Assembly: GCA_959607825.1 (NCBI GenBank)
Contig: CAUHNW010000009.1
Location: 43,975 to 107,974 of the forward strand
Reading direction: 5' to 3'
Origin: HGM13006 sp900757695
Lineage (GTDB): Bacteria > Bacillota > Clostridia > Oscillospirales > Oscillospiraceae
DNA length: 64,000 nt
The position numbers were made by a program, and so were the translations under genes. The notes under the pieces are model-generated. The model did no database searches. It was not told the DNA's origin and worked only from the letters and a program-made list of their open reading frames with translations. Positions within the stretch are counted from its first letter, which is position 1. Each line of letters begins with the position of its first letter. This document shows positions 48,920 to 59,056 of this stretch, one piece after another.

Positions 48920-51355
48920 ATGTTCGCAGGAAAAGAAGAATTTAAGATCGCCTACGGCGTCAAAGCACAAGAGACACTGGCGAAGTCCATAGAGGAATGC
49001 ACGACCTTTGAGCAGTATGAGGTGCTGGCGTATCTGCTGGCCGGCTCGGTCAGTAAGGTACGGACCCAGACCTCCCAGCGGCATATTCGGCTCCAGCAGA
49101 AGAAGGTCCATTATTTTTCCATGGAGTTCCTCATTGGCCGTCTGCTGAAAAACTACCTGATCAATCTGCAGGTGGAGGACGTTGTTCGGGAGGGGCTCAG
49201 CGATCTTGGCATCGATCTGGATGAGCTGTGTGCCTGCGAGCAGGATCCGGGATTGGGCAACGGCGGCCTTGGCCGCTTGGCGGCCTGTTTTCTGGATTCT
49301 ATGGCCCATTTGGGCGTCCCCGGTGTGGGCATGGGCATTCGCTATCGCTTCGGCCTGTTTCGGCAGAAGATCGTCAGTGGGTATCAGACCGAAGAGCCGG
49401 ACAGCTGGCTGGAAAACGGCTATCCATGGGAGGTCAAGCGCCCGGAGGATGCCGTTCCGGTGCAGTTTGGCGGCCATGTGGAGCAGATCCCAACAGCCGA
49501 TGGAAAGCTCCACTGTGTGACCCGGGGCGCTACAACGGTGCTGGCGGTGCCCTACGATGTGCCCATTGTGGGCTACGGCGGAGAGACGGTCAATATCCTG
49601 CGGCTGTGGAGTGCCGAGCCTGTGGTGACACGGCTGGATCTGGCGGCGTTTAACCATGGGGACTACTCCGGGGCCATGCGGGAGCGCAATGAGATTGAGG
49701 CCATTACCTGCATCCTTTATCCCGATGACAGCACAGAGGCGGGCAAGGCCCTGCGGCTGAAGCAGGAATATTTCTTTGTGTCCGCAGGTGTGGTGGATAT
49801 TGTAAAGAACTTCAAAAAGAACTATGGCCCCAACTGGGCCATCTTCCCGGATAAGATCAGCATCCACACCAACGATACCCATCCGGCCCTCTGCGTGCCG
49901 GAGCTCATGCGCATCCTTCTGGATGAAGAGGGGCTGGAATGGGGTGAGGCATGGGATATTACCACCAGAACGCTCTCTTATACCAACCACACCATCATGC
50001 CGGAGGCACTGGAGAAGTGGTCCATTGAGCTGATGCGGTCTCTGCTGCCCCGGGTCTATCAGATCATTGAGGAGATCGACCGCCGGTACTGTGCGGCCTT
50101 CGACCGAACCCAGCCGGACTGGCAGGAGCGGCTGAGAAATACGGCCATTCTCTGGGACGGTCAGGTGCATATGGCGAATCTGTCTATCATCGGCTCCTAC
50201 AGCGTCAACGGTGTGGCAGAGCTCCATACGGAGATCCTCAAAACCTCGGTGCTGAAGGACTTTTACGCAATGAACCCCGAGAAGTTCAACAATAAGACCA
50301 ATGGCGTGTCCCATCGGCGCTTTCTCGCGGAGGCGAACCCCAGCCTGCGGCGCCTGATCACCGATGCCATTGGGCCGGAATGGCTGGACAATGCGGCCCA
50401 CATTCAAAAGCTGCTGCCCTATCGGGATGATCCGGCATTTTTGCAGGCCCTGCGGGAGAGCAAGCGGGAGAACAAGGTGCGCCTGAGCAATTATATTGCC
50501 AAGACCATGGAGATCGCCGTGGATCCGGACTCGGTGTTTGACGTGCAGGTAAAGCGGATCCATGCCTATAAGCGCCAGCTGCTGGCAGCGTTTAAGGTGA
50601 TGCACCTCTATAATCTGCTGAAGGAGAGTCCTGATGCGGACATTGTGCCCCATACCTTCCTGTTTGCAGGAAAGGCGGCGGCAGGCTATGCCTTTGCCAA
50701 GGAGACCATCAAGTATATCTGCTCCATCGCAGATCTTGTCAATGCGGATCCCGTGGTCAGCAAGAAGCTCAAGGTGATCTTCCTTGAAAACTTTAATGTT
50801 TCCTCGGCACAGCTCATCTATCCTGCGGCGGATATCTCGGAGCAGATCTCCACGGCGGGCAAGGAGGCCAGCGGCACCGGCAATATGAAATTTATGTTCA
50901 ATGGTGCGGTGACCCTTGGTACGCTGGACGGCGCCAATGTGGAGATCTCCAAGTTGGTGGGGCCGGAGAATATTGCGATCTTCGGACTGAATGCCGATGA
51001 GGTCATGAACTACTATCTTCATGGGGGCTACATCGCCTATGACGCATGCCATGGAGATCCCCGGCTGGAGAAGATCTGCAATCAGCTGGTGGACGGTACG
51101 TTCCTGCCCATGGGCACGAATTTCTATGGCATTTATGATGCGCTGCTGAAGGGGAATGACGAGTATTTCGTGCTGAAGGACTTTGACTCCTACTTTAAGA
51201 CATGGCAGGCGTTGGGGAAGAAGTATCAGGATACGGCTGCGTGGGGCAGAATGTCCCTGACCAACATCGCCATGGCGGGAGACTTCAGCTCTGATCGTAC
51301 CATCCGTCAGTACTGCGAAGATATTTGGCACGCCCCCTGCAACGAACTGAAATAA
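48920..51355 (+). CDS. glgP: Glycogen/alpha-glucan phosphorylase
   Basis: An 811-residue GT35 phosphorylase that releases glucose-1-phosphate from glycogen. The N-terminus has VHYFSMEFLIGR and QDPGLGNGGLGRLAACFLDS. The PLP-binding lysine is in KEASGTGNMKFMFNGA, with GTLDGANVEI after it. Mobilisation and synthesis genes thus share one operon. TTAGGAGCG precedes the ATG at 48920. Confidence 0.96.
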   Translation: MFAGKEEFKIAYGVKAQETLAKSIEECTTFEQYEVLAYLLAGSVSKVRTQTSQRHIRLQQKKVHYFSMEFLIGRLLKNYLINLQVEDVVREGLSDLGIDLDELCACEQDPGLGNGGLGRLAACFLDSMAHLGVPGVGMGIRYRFGLFRQKIVSGYQTEEPDSWLENGYPWEVKRPEDAVPVQFGGHVEQIPTADGKLHCVTRGATTVLAVPYDVPIVGYGGETVNILRLWSAEPVVTRLDLAAFNHGDYSGAMRERNEIEAITCILYPDDSTEAGKALRLKQEYFFVSAGVVDIVKNFKKNYGPNWAIFPDKISIHTNDTHPALCVPELMRILLDEEGLEWGEAWDITTRTLSYTNHTIMPEALEKWSIELMRSLLPRVYQIIEEIDRRYCAAFDRTQPDWQERLRNTAILWDGQVHMANLSIIGSYSVNGVAELHTEILKTSVLKDFYAMNPEKFNNKTNGVSHRRFLAEANPSLRRLITDAIGPEWLDNAAHIQKLLPYRDDPAFLQALRESKRENKVRLSNYIAKTMEIAVDPDSVFDVQVKRIHAYKRQLLAAFKVMHLYNLLKESPDADIVPHTFLFAGKAAAGYAFAKETIKYICSIADLVNADPVVSKKLKVIFLENFNVSSAQLIYPAADISEQISTAGKEASGTGNMKFMFNGAVTLGTLDGANVEISKLVGPENIAIFGLNADEVMNYYLHGGYIAYDACHGDPRLEKICNQLVDGTFLPMGTNFYGIYDALLKGNDEYFVLKDFDSYFKTWQALGKKYQDTAAWGRMSLTNIAMAGDFSSDRTIRQYCEDIWHAPCNELK

Positions 51356-51426
51356 GCATTAGCGGCCCGGCACAGCCGGATCGGGTGTATATAAATTCTG
51401 GCACATTTTTAAGAAGGAGGGTCCCC

Positions 51427-52560
51427 ATGCGAAAGAAAAAGTGCATTGCAATGCTTTTGGCAGGCGGTCAGGGAAGCCGTCTGAAGGCATTGACCAAGAA
51501 AAACGCAAAACCCGCCGTTTCCTTTGGCGGCAAATATCGCATTATTGATTTCAGCCTTTCCAACTGTGTTTCCTCCGGTATCGATACGGTAGGCGTCCTT
51601 ACCCAGTATAAGCCTACAGTACTAAACGCCTATCTGGGCAATGGCGAGGCGTGGGACCTTGACTGCTCAGACGGCGGCGTTCACGTGCTTCCGCCCTATG
51701 AGACGGAGAACGGCGGCTCCTGGTATATGGGGACGGCAGACGCCATTTATCATAATATCGATTTTATTGACTCCTACAGCCCTGATTATGTGCTGATTCT
51801 CTCCGGGGATCATCTCTATACCATGGACTACAGCAAAATGCTGGCGGCCCATCAGAGCAATCAGGCGGATCTTACAGTTTCGGTGATGACAGTGCCTTGG
51901 GAGGAAGCCAGTCGGTTTGGTATTATGGAAACCGATGAGCAGGGGAAAATCGTGAATTTTCAGGAGAAGCCCAAGGACCCGGTCAGCAATCTGGCCTCTA
52001 TGGGCATCTATATTTTCTCATGGTCGGTGCTGCGCGCCTGCCTGCTGGCGGATCACGAGGACAAGACTTCTGAGCATGACTTCGGAAAGAACATCATTCC
52101 GGAGATGCTGGCAGCGGGGAAACGGCTCTTTGCCTATGAGTTTTCCGGCTACTGGAAGGATGTTGGGACCATCGACAGCTATTACAGCGCCAATATGGAG
52201 CTGCTGGAGGACAAGCCGCCGCTGGATCTCTATGGCAGCGTCAGGATCTATTCCAACTCCAATATCTATCCGCCGCATTTTGTGGGCCCCAAGGGGGACA
52301 TACAGCGCTCGATTGTCAGCAACGGCTGTAAGATCATGGGCTCGGTGCAACACAGCGTGCTTGGTTCCAATGTGACCATTGGAGAAGGTGCTGTGGTAAA
52401 GGATTCGATCCTGCTCAACGGCGCCGTGGTGGAGCCCGACGCACGGGTGTACCGGGCCATTGTTTCAGAGCGGGCAACCATTCTGGCGGGTACTACCTTT
52501 GGCGTAGATGAGGAAAATGGAACGATCACCCTGCTGGGGGATGATCTCACCAACGGGTAA
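51427..52560 (+). CDS. glgC: Glucose-1-phosphate adenylyltransferase, catalytic subunit
   Basis: A 377-residue ADP-glucose pyrophosphorylase. The catalytic loop LLAGGQGSRLKALT, KPAVSFGGKYRIIDF, GTADAIY and SGDHLYTMDY are intact. A C-terminal left-handed beta-helix follows (HSVLGSNVTIGEGAVVKDSIL). It makes ADP-glucose for GlgA. GAAGGAGGG precedes the ATG at 51427; upstream in-frame codons belong to the leader. Confidence 0.96.
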   Translation: MRKKKCIAMLLAGGQGSRLKALTKKNAKPAVSFGGKYRIIDFSLSNCVSSGIDTVGVLTQYKPTVLNAYLGNGEAWDLDCSDGGVHVLPPYETENGGSWYMGTADAIYHNIDFIDSYSPDYVLILSGDHLYTMDYSKMLAAHQSNQADLTVSVMTVPWEEASRFGIMETDEQGKIVNFQEKPKDPVSNLASMGIYIFSWSVLRACLLADHEDKTSEHDFGKNIIPEMLAAGKRLFAYEFSGYWKDVGTIDSYYSANMELLEDKPPLDLYGSVRIYSNSNIYPPHFVGPKGDIQRSIVSNGCKIMGSVQHSVLGSNVTIGEGAVVKDSILLNGAVVEPDARVYRAIVSERATILAGTTFGVDEENGTITLLGDDLTNG

Positions 52561-52572
52561 GGAGGCAGGAAT

Positions 52573-53676
52573 ATGAGCAGTGTAATTGGACTAATCTCCA
52601 CCAACTATACCGGCGAGCACTACGGAAAGCTCATTGAGGATCGGCCGGTGGCATCGATCCCCTTTGGAGGCCGTTACCGACTGATCGACTTCACCCTGTC
52701 ATCTATGGCCAATTCCGGCATTGGCACAGTGGGAGTGATCACCCCGTCGAATTACCGTTCGTTGGCAGATCATTTGAATATGGGCAGAGAGTGGGGCCTC
52801 AGCAAAAAGCAGGGAGGCATGTTTATGCTGCCCGGCGCAGTGCATGGACTCAAGGATCTCCATGCCCGGTTCAGCCTTCGGGACGTGATCCTCAACCGGG
52901 AGTTCTTCCTGCGGGCCGATGAGGACGTGGTGCTGTTTTGTGCGGCAAACCGGGTATATAATATGGATTTCCAGCCGGCCATTGACCAGCATGAGAGATC
53001 CGGTGCGCCGGTGACGCTGATCTACAAGAAAGTGCGTTCCGGGGATACTGCCCACGGCCTGTTCCTGGATCTTGGGAGCACCGGAAATGTAACGGGAATT
53101 AAGGAGTCTGCCACCGGCGAGGCAAACTGCTTTCTGGACTGCATGCTCATTAACCGGAAGCTGGTGCTGGACTTTATCGAGTGCTATCAGAACCTTGGAT
53201 ATATTGACATCATGGACATTCTGTCTACCAATCTAAGCCAGATTCAGGTGGATTCCTGGTGCTACACGGGGTACGAGCATGCGGTGGACAATGCTGAGGA
53301 CTATATGCATGTCTCGCTGGATTTGCTGCGGCCGGAGGTACAGGCGGAGCTGTTTGCTGAGGATCGCCCTGTGCTGACCAAAACGCAGGATTCGCCTCCG
53401 GCCAAGTATCTGCCCGGGGCCAACGTGAAGAATTCACTGGTGGCGGCCAGCTGTATTCTGGAGGGGACGGTGGAGAATTCCATTCTGTTCCGAAGCGTCC
53501 AGATCGGCAAGGGCGCAGTGGTGCGCAACTCTGTGCTGATGCAGCACTGCACCATTGGGCCGGGCGCTGTGGTGGAGAATGTGATCTGCGATAAGAATGT
53601 CAAGGTCAGCCCGGATGTCAAGCTGTCCGGCAGCAAAAACAAACCCTTTGTCATCGGCAAAAAGCAGGAGCTGTAA
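52573..53676 (+). CDS. glgD: Glucose-1-phosphate adenylyltransferase, GlgD regulatory subunit
   Basis: A 367-residue GlgC paralogue in which the pyrophosphorylase loop is lost: it starts VIGLISTNYTGEHYGKL instead of LAGGxGxRL. The region SIPFGGRYRLIDFTLSSM and the beta-helix (NSILFRSVQIGKGAVVRNSVL) are retained. In Firmicutes GlgD associates with GlgC and changes its activity. AAGGAGGC precedes the ATG, 12 bases after glgC. Confidence 0.95.
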   Translation: MSSVIGLISTNYTGEHYGKLIEDRPVASIPFGGRYRLIDFTLSSMANSGIGTVGVITPSNYRSLADHLNMGREWGLSKKQGGMFMLPGAVHGLKDLHARFSLRDVILNREFFLRADEDVVLFCAANRVYNMDFQPAIDQHERSGAPVTLIYKKVRSGDTAHGLFLDLGSTGNVTGIKESATGEANCFLDCMLINRKLVLDFIECYQNLGYIDIMDILSTNLSQIQVDSWCYTGYEHAVDNAEDYMHVSLDLLRPEVQAELFAEDRPVLTKTQDSPPAKYLPGANVKNSLVAASCILEGTVENSILFRSVQIGKGAVVRNSVLMQHCTIGPGAVVENVICDKNVKVSPDVKLSGSKNKPFVIGKKQEL

Positions 53677-53689
53677 GGAGGCGGACTTT

Positions 53690-55132
53690 GTGGCGGAAAA
53701 GATCAATGTACTATTTGCAGCCTTTGAGGCGGCGCCTTTTATCAAAACCGGCGGCCTTGGGGATGTGGCAGGCAGCCTGCCCAGTGCTCTGAAGGGGCGG
53801 AATTGCGAGATCCGTGTGATCCTCCCTAAGCTGCGGCAGATTCCGCAGGAATATCGGGATAAAATGAAGCAATTGGCGGTATTTACGGTGCCATTGGGCT
53901 GGCGAAATCAGTACTGCGGCATTGAGACATTAAAGCTGGGGAAGATTCAGTATTACTTTGTGGACAATGAATTCTATTTCTTCCGGGATGCGGCCTATGG
54001 CTATGGAGATGACTGCGAACGGGTGGCCTTTTTCTCCAAGGCAATTTTGGAGTGCCTGATGCATCTGGATGGCTTCTTCCCGGATGTGATCCACTGCAAC
54101 GACTGGCATACGGCCCTTGTGCCGGTGTTTCTGCATGAGCAGTACCGGCAGATCGAGCAGTATCAGAAGATCCGTACCGTGCTGACCATCCACAATCTGA
54201 AGTTTCAGGGCATCTGCGGGGAATATGCGCTGGGAGATATTCTGGCGCTCCACGACTGCAAAAATGCAGCGGATCAGCTGCGCTGGAAGCAGGATGCCAT
54301 CAATTTCCTGCAGGGCGGTCTCTACTATGCCGACTACATCACCACCGTAAGCCCAACCTATGCCGGAGAAATCTGCACATGGCAGTATGGCGAGGGGCTT
54401 GACGGCGTGCTGAGCCAGCATTGGGATCGGCTGACAGGGATCCTCAATGGAATTGACACGGACAAGTTCTCGCCGGAGAAGGCGACACATCCGTTCTCCG
54501 CAGATCATATGGCAGGCAAGGCAGAGTGCAAGGCGGAGCTTCAACGGGAGCTGGGGCTGCCGGAGCGGCCTGATACACCGCTGCTGGTTCTGATCTCCCG
54601 GCTCACGGATCAAAAGGGCATGGATCTGCTGGCCTGGGCAATGGAAGGCCTTGTCCATCAGGAGCTCCAGCTGGCGGTGCTGGGGACGGGAGAAGATCGA
54701 TATCAGCGGCTGCTGGGGAATTATGCTGCGGCCTTCCCGGAGAAGGTTGCATTCCGCTGCACCTTTGACGAGCCACTTTCCTGCCGGATGTATGCAGCAG
54801 GGGACCTGCTGCTGATGCCCTCACTCTTTGAGCCCTGCGGCCTCAGTCAGATGATCGCTATGGGCTATGGAACCCTGCCGGTGGTGCGGGAGACCGGTGG
54901 CCTGAAGGACAGCGTGATCCCCTATAATCAGTATACCGGAGCGGGAACGGGCTTTTCCTTCTGCAATCCCAACGGGGAGGAACTCAAGAACTGCGTGCTG
55001 ACGGCGCTGGATGTCTACCATGGCCATCCGGACGCATGGCACCAGCTGCAAAAGCAGGCCATGGAGCAGGATTTTGGCTGGAAGGCCAGTGCCCGGCAGT
55101 ACATGGACATCTATCGTAAAATTTTGGGCTGA
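53690..55132 (+). CDS. glgA: Glycogen synthase (ADP-glucose)
   Basis: A 480-residue GT5 starch/glycogen synthase. The ADP-glucose loop FIKTGGLGDVAGSLP is at residues ~17-31; HCNDWHTAL, GILNGID, SRLTDQKG and FEPCGLSQMIAMGYGTLPVVRETGGL follow. The start is the GTG at 53690 with AAGGAGGC eight bases upstream; no ATG fits. It extends glycogen chains from the ADP-glucose made by GlgC/GlgD. Confidence 0.95.
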   Translation: MAEKINVLFAAFEAAPFIKTGGLGDVAGSLPSALKGRNCEIRVILPKLRQIPQEYRDKMKQLAVFTVPLGWRNQYCGIETLKLGKIQYYFVDNEFYFFRDAAYGYGDDCERVAFFSKAILECLMHLDGFFPDVIHCNDWHTALVPVFLHEQYRQIEQYQKIRTVLTIHNLKFQGICGEYALGDILALHDCKNAADQLRWKQDAINFLQGGLYYADYITTVSPTYAGEICTWQYGEGLDGVLSQHWDRLTGILNGIDTDKFSPEKATHPFSADHMAGKAECKAELQRELGLPERPDTPLLVLISRLTDQKGMDLLAWAMEGLVHQELQLAVLGTGEDRYQRLLGNYAAAFPEKVAFRCTFDEPLSCRMYAAGDLLLMPSLFEPCGLSQMIAMGYGTLPVVRETGGLKDSVIPYNQYTGAGTGFSFCNPNGEELKNCVLTALDVYHGHPDAWHQLQKQAMEQDFGWKASARQYMDIYRKILG

Positions 55133-55211
55133 GTCCCTCAAAAGGCGGGGGAAGGACGCAGATGGCGCCTTCCTCCGCTTTCTATGCTTGTGTAATTCCA
55201 CGGAGGTAACT

Positions 55212-58200
55212 ATGGAACTGTATCATAATTCCCGAGCGACCGAGTACCGGAGCCCTTACGGGGCGGTGCCCGTTGGGACGGCACTGCGGCTGCGGCTGGA
55301 CGTGAAAATAGCGGAACCGGAGCGGGTTTTTCTGCGGCTGTGGACCGGGCAGGAGACCCTTGTGCCGATGAAGCGCACCGCCGAGGGGCAATATGAGGCG
55401 GAGATTCTGACGCCGAAACAGCCGGGGCTGCTGTGGTACTATTTTCTGGTGGAGCTTTCGGGGAATACCGTATGCTTTGGACGGGATACCGGAGGTGCCG
55501 GCAAAATTACAGAAAATCCGGAGTCATGGCAGGTGACGGTATATCAGGAGCAAAAGCTGCCGGATTGGTACCGCAATTCTGTTGTCTATCAGATTTTTCC
55601 GGATCGGTTCCATCGTGGGGCAGATTGGCTTTCGTGTCAGGATCGTGCGGCGCATCCTGAGGGGTGGAAGGGAACAAAGCGCATCGTGATGCAGGATTGG
55701 GATGATACCCCGTTTTACTGCCGGGATGAAAAGCTCCGGGTGACCCGCTGGCCTTTCTTTGGCGGAAGCTTACAGGGGATCACGGAAAAACTGCCCTACC
55801 TCAAATCCATGGGCGTCGGGACGATTTACCTCAATCCCGTATTTCTGGCTTCCAGCAACCATAAATATGACACGGCAGATTACATGACCATTGACCCGGG
55901 ATTCGGTACGGAGGCGGATTTTCAGGCGCTTTGCGCACAGGCTAAGACGATGGGGATTCGCATCATTCTGGACGGTGTGTTCAGCCATACCGGAGACGAC
56001 AGCGTTTATTTTAACCGATATGGAAATTACCCGGAGCCGGGGGCCTATGACAAAGCCGGAAGCCCCTATGACAGCTGGTACCGCTTTGGTGACCAGCATC
56101 CTGCGGGCTATGAATGCTGGTGGGGCGTGGATTCCCTGCCGGACGTAGAAGAAAACGACCCGGGATATCGGGAATTTATATGCGGAGAGCAGGGCGTGAT
56201 CCGCAAATGGCTGCGGCTGGGTGCTTCCGGCTGGCGGCTGGATGTGGCCGACGAGCTGCCGGATTCGTTTATTGCGGCGGTTCGCAGTGCCTGCAAGGCG
56301 GAAAAAGCCGATGCGCTGCTGATGGGAGAGGTCTGGGAGGATGCCAGCCATAAAATCAGCTATGACCACCTGCGGGAATATCTGCTGGGCAGAGAGCTGG
56401 ACTGTACCATGCACTATCCCTTCCGGGACGGTGCGGTGGCGTTTATTCTGGGCAGACGTTCCGCAGAAGACCTTGCGGAAGACATGGAATCCATCCGGGA
56501 AAACTATCCCCCGGAGGCGCTGGCCGGGGCGATGAATCTGATCGGAACCCATGACACCCCCAGAATCCTCACGGTGCTTGGCGAAGCGCCGGAGGGACTC
56601 AGTGAGGCGGAGCGGGAGAACTACCGGCTGCCGGAGCAGCAGAGAGCCATGGCCCTTCGGCGGCTGAAGCTGCTGGATATATTACTGTTCACAGTGCCCG
56701 GTGTTCCCTGCGTATACTATGGAGACGAAGCGGGGATGGAGGGCTATGCGGACCCCTTTAACCGGGGGACATTTCCGTGGGGGCGTGAGAATGGTCAGCT
56801 CCAATATCATGTACGGATGCTGTCAGCCCTGCGGAAGGAATACCCGGTCCTAACAGAAGGCGCTGCCCGATACAGTGCGCCCAGCACGGAAGTCTTTCAT
56901 GTGGAGCGCAGAAGCGCAGATTCCACTGCTGAGATTTATGTAAACCGAAGTGCCCAAACGAAGAGAATTTCCATGCCGGGAGCGGGGAAGCAGTGGCTGG
57001 AACTGCTGACCGGCCGGACCGTACAGGGAGAACAGCTGGAGCTTGCCCCATATTCCGGTGTGATATTGTATCGGGAGGGAACAGAAGAAGGCTTTTCACC
57101 ATTACCGGCGACGGCAAAACGGCCACAGGGAAAGGGAATCCTTTGCCCGATGTTTTCTCTGCCGGGTGGAAAAATGGGAAAGGCGGCCTATGACTTCATG
57201 GAGGCCATTCATGGGGCCGGCTACCGGAGCTGGATGCTGCTGCCGCTGTGCCCGGCGGGGGACGGGGATTCGCCCTATTCCAGCCGGGGCATTTTCGCCG
57301 GAGATCCCCGCTTTATTGATCCGGATACACCGGTGGATATGGCGGGGTACGAGGACTTCTGCCGGGAAAACAGCTTTTGGTTAGAGGATTATGTGCTCTT
57401 TGTGCTGCTGCGCCGGATAAACGGCGGAGCGCCATGGCAGAGTTGGCCGGAGGACCAACGGGACCGCAAAAACCTTGAAGCGGTAAAGCGCACCTATGCA
57501 GAACGGCTGGAAGAATTAAAAAAAGAGCAGTATGCCTTTTTCTACCAGTGGAGCCTGATAAAAAAAAGGGCCGGGGAGCTGGGAATCACACTGATCGGGG
57601 ATCTGCCGATCTATGCGGCAGTGGACGGTGCGGACGTCTGGGCCAATCGGGAGCAGTTCCAGCTGGATGAAAACGGTTATCCCACTCTGCGGGCTGGGTG
57701 CCCGCCGGACTACTTTACGCCGGAGGGGCAGGACTGGGGGAATCCCCTTTATGACTGGGAGGCGATGAAGCGGGATGGCTATCGGTGGTGGATCCGGCGG
57801 GTACGGCGAGCCCTGACGCAGTTCGACTTTGTGCGAATGGACCATTTTCGGGGCTTTGCGGCCTATTATGCCATTCCGGCCGGACAGACAGCAAAATCCG
57901 GCTACTGGATGAAGGGGCCGGGGGTGGACTTGTTCCGGGCGTTGGCAAGACAGCTGGGGCGTCTGCCGATTCTTGCAGAGGACTTGGGTGCGCTGGACAG
58001 TCAGGTGACGGTGCTGCTGCGACATACGGGTCTTGCGGGCATGAATGTATGGCAGTTTAACGCAGAAGAAATGGCGGAAATGACGCCCGAAGAGGCGGCC
58101 CGGCGGGTATTTTTCAGTGGAACCCATGATAATCAGACCCTGCGGGGCTTTTTGGAAGAAAGCGGTGACGACAGAAGCGCAAAAGATATTCTGAATGCGC

Positions 58201-58361
58201 TGCTGGAGTCCCCGGCTGCTGCGGTGATCCTTCCGGTGCAGGATGTGCTGGGGCTGGGGGACGAGGCACGAATCAATGTGCCCGGTGTACCCACAGGCAA
58301 CTGGAAGTGGAGCATGACATGGGAGCAGCTGGAACACCTGAAAACGGGAGGTATCCTGTGA
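55212..58361 (+). CDS. Fusion: GH13 alpha-amylase/neopullulanase-like domain + GH77 4-alpha-glucanotransferase
   Basis: A 1049-residue two-enzyme protein. Residues 1-110 look like an N-terminal beta-sandwich. GH13 spans ~115-600 (VVYQIFPDRFHRG; Asp in GASGWRLDVADEL ~343, Glu in LMGEVWEDA ~372, HD in IGTHDTPR ~446). A truncated-looking GH77/MalQ domain spans ~630-1049 (CPMFSLPGGKMG, SPYSSRGIFAGDPRFID, Asp in FVRMDHFRGF ~875, Glu in ILAEDLG ~923, Asp in SGTHDNQT ~972). MalQ alone is usually about 500 residues. The fusion probably trims and re-arranges glucan chains together with GlgP. GGAGGTAAC precedes the ATG; thpR overlaps its stop. Confidence 0.92.
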   Translation: MELYHNSRATEYRSPYGAVPVGTALRLRLDVKIAEPERVFLRLWTGQETLVPMKRTAEGQYEAEILTPKQPGLLWYYFLVELSGNTVCFGRDTGGAGKITENPESWQVTVYQEQKLPDWYRNSVVYQIFPDRFHRGADWLSCQDRAAHPEGWKGTKRIVMQDWDDTPFYCRDEKLRVTRWPFFGGSLQGITEKLPYLKSMGVGTIYLNPVFLASSNHKYDTADYMTIDPGFGTEADFQALCAQAKTMGIRIILDGVFSHTGDDSVYFNRYGNYPEPGAYDKAGSPYDSWYRFGDQHPAGYECWWGVDSLPDVEENDPGYREFICGEQGVIRKWLRLGASGWRLDVADELPDSFIAAVRSACKAEKADALLMGEVWEDASHKISYDHLREYLLGRELDCTMHYPFRDGAVAFILGRRSAEDLAEDMESIRENYPPEALAGAMNLIGTHDTPRILTVLGEAPEGLSEAERENYRLPEQQRAMALRRLKLLDILLFTVPGVPCVYYGDEAGMEGYADPFNRGTFPWGRENGQLQYHVRMLSALRKEYPVLTEGAARYSAPSTEVFHVERRSADSTAEIYVNRSAQTKRISMPGAGKQWLELLTGRTVQGEQLELAPYSGVILYREGTEEGFSPLPATAKRPQGKGILCPMFSLPGGKMGKAAYDFMEAIHGAGYRSWMLLPLCPAGDGDSPYSSRGIFAGDPRFIDPDTPVDMAGYEDFCRENSFWLEDYVLFVLLRRINGGAPWQSWPEDQRDRKNLEAVKRTYAERLEELKKEQYAFFYQWSLIKKRAGELGITLIGDLPIYAAVDGADVWANREQFQLDENGYPTLRAGCPPDYFTPEGQDWGNPLYDWEAMKRDGYRWWIRRVRRALTQFDFVRMDHFRGFAAYYAIPAGQTAKSGYWMKGPGVDLFRALARQLGRLPILAEDLGALDSQVTVLLRHTGLAGMNVWQFNAEEMAEMTPEEAARRVFFSGTHDNQTLRGFLEESGDDRSAKDILNALLESPAAAVILPVQDVLGLGDEARINVPGVPTGNWKWSMTWEQLEHLKTGGIL

Positions 58362-58888
58362 GGCTGTTCTACGCACTTACCCTATCTCAGCGGGAACAGG
58401 AGTCACTGCAGCGGCAGCAGCGGGCTCTGATGATGGGGATGGAGCATGGAAAGCCTACGCCAAGGGAAAATCTTCACATGACCCTGCAATTTCTGGGGGA
58501 AATATCGGAGAAGGAGCTCCCACGGCTGCAGGGGATCATGGAGCGCTGTGCTGAACTCGAACATCCTTTTTCCATGAACCTGTGCCGCTATGGCTGTTTT
58601 CCCGGGCGGGGAGAAGAAAAGCTCTGGTATACCACCGGCTGCTGTCCGGGGGCGGTAAGGCTGGCAGAGGATTTGAAGCGGCATTTGGAATATGCAGGTT
58701 TCCCGGTCGAACAACGGGAATTTGTGCCGCATATTACGCTGATCCGCCGTGGCATTTTGCGGGAGAAATTTTTTTCACCGGAACCGGAACCGGTTCCGGT
58801 TGTCACAGATCAAATCGTGCTGTTGGAGTCCCGCCAGAGGGGAGACGGCGTACAGTATATCCCGCTGGCCTCAGCGACACTGAAATAA
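58358..58888 (+). CDS. thpR: RNA 2',3'-cyclic phosphodiesterase (2H family, ThpR/LigT)
   Basis: A 176-residue 2H phosphoesterase with both His-x-Thr motifs, NLHMTLQFLG (residues ~41-50) and FVPHITLIRR (~124-133). The family opens 2',3'-cyclic phosphates on RNA. The GTG at 58358 overlaps the glucanotransferase stop (GTGA) and has GGGAGG in front. Why it sits at the end of a glycogen operon is unclear; translational coupling is likely. Confidence 0.92.
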   Translation: MRLFYALTLSQREQESLQRQQRALMMGMEHGKPTPRENLHMTLQFLGEISEKELPRLQGIMERCAELEHPFSMNLCRYGCFPGRGEEKLWYTTGCCPGAVRLAEDLKRHLEYAGFPVEQREFVPHITLIRRGILREKFFSPEPEPVPVVTDQIVLLESRQRGDGVQYIPLASATLK

Positions 58889-58936
58889 AGAAAGACCTGA
58901 CACGGCCAAAGAAGCATGGGCGGTGTCAGGTCTTTT
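58889..58936 (+). terminator. Terminator of the glycogen operon
   Basis: AAAGACCTGACAC / GTGTCAGGTCTTT arms with a 19-base loop, followed by TTTTG. Confidence 0.85.
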
Positions 58937-58946
58937 GACATAGAGA

Positions 58947-58993
58947 GAAAAAGCTTCCGTGTACGGCATCATCCTTCACCATACACGGAAGCT
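58947..58993 (-). terminator. Intrinsic terminator of the mini-ORF transcript
   Basis: A perfect 12-bp stem (AGCTTCCGTGTA / TACACGGAAGCT) with an 18-base loop, followed on the minus strand by TTTTTC. It cannot serve the plus-strand glycogen operon, which has its own terminator just before. Confidence 0.8.
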
Positions 58994-59015
58994 ACTGCTG
59001 AGTGGGATCACTCAT
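58992..59015 (-). CDS. Mini-ORF 7 (MSDPTQQ)
   Basis: AAAGGA (59026-59031) lies ten bases before an ATG opening seven codons. It is the last cassette before the terminator; its TAG touches the stem. GAGGGG closer to the ATG is too near to be the main site. Confidence 0.3.
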   Translation of the reverse strand: MSDPTQQ

Positions 59016-59056
59016 ACCCCTCTCATCCTTTCTATCCGATTGTTAGAAATTATTGT

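Noticed and set aside
48809..51331. 840-codon open frame antisense to glgP
   Set aside because: glgP is unmistakable on the plus strand; the reverse frame is a codon-bias artefact with no family motifs.
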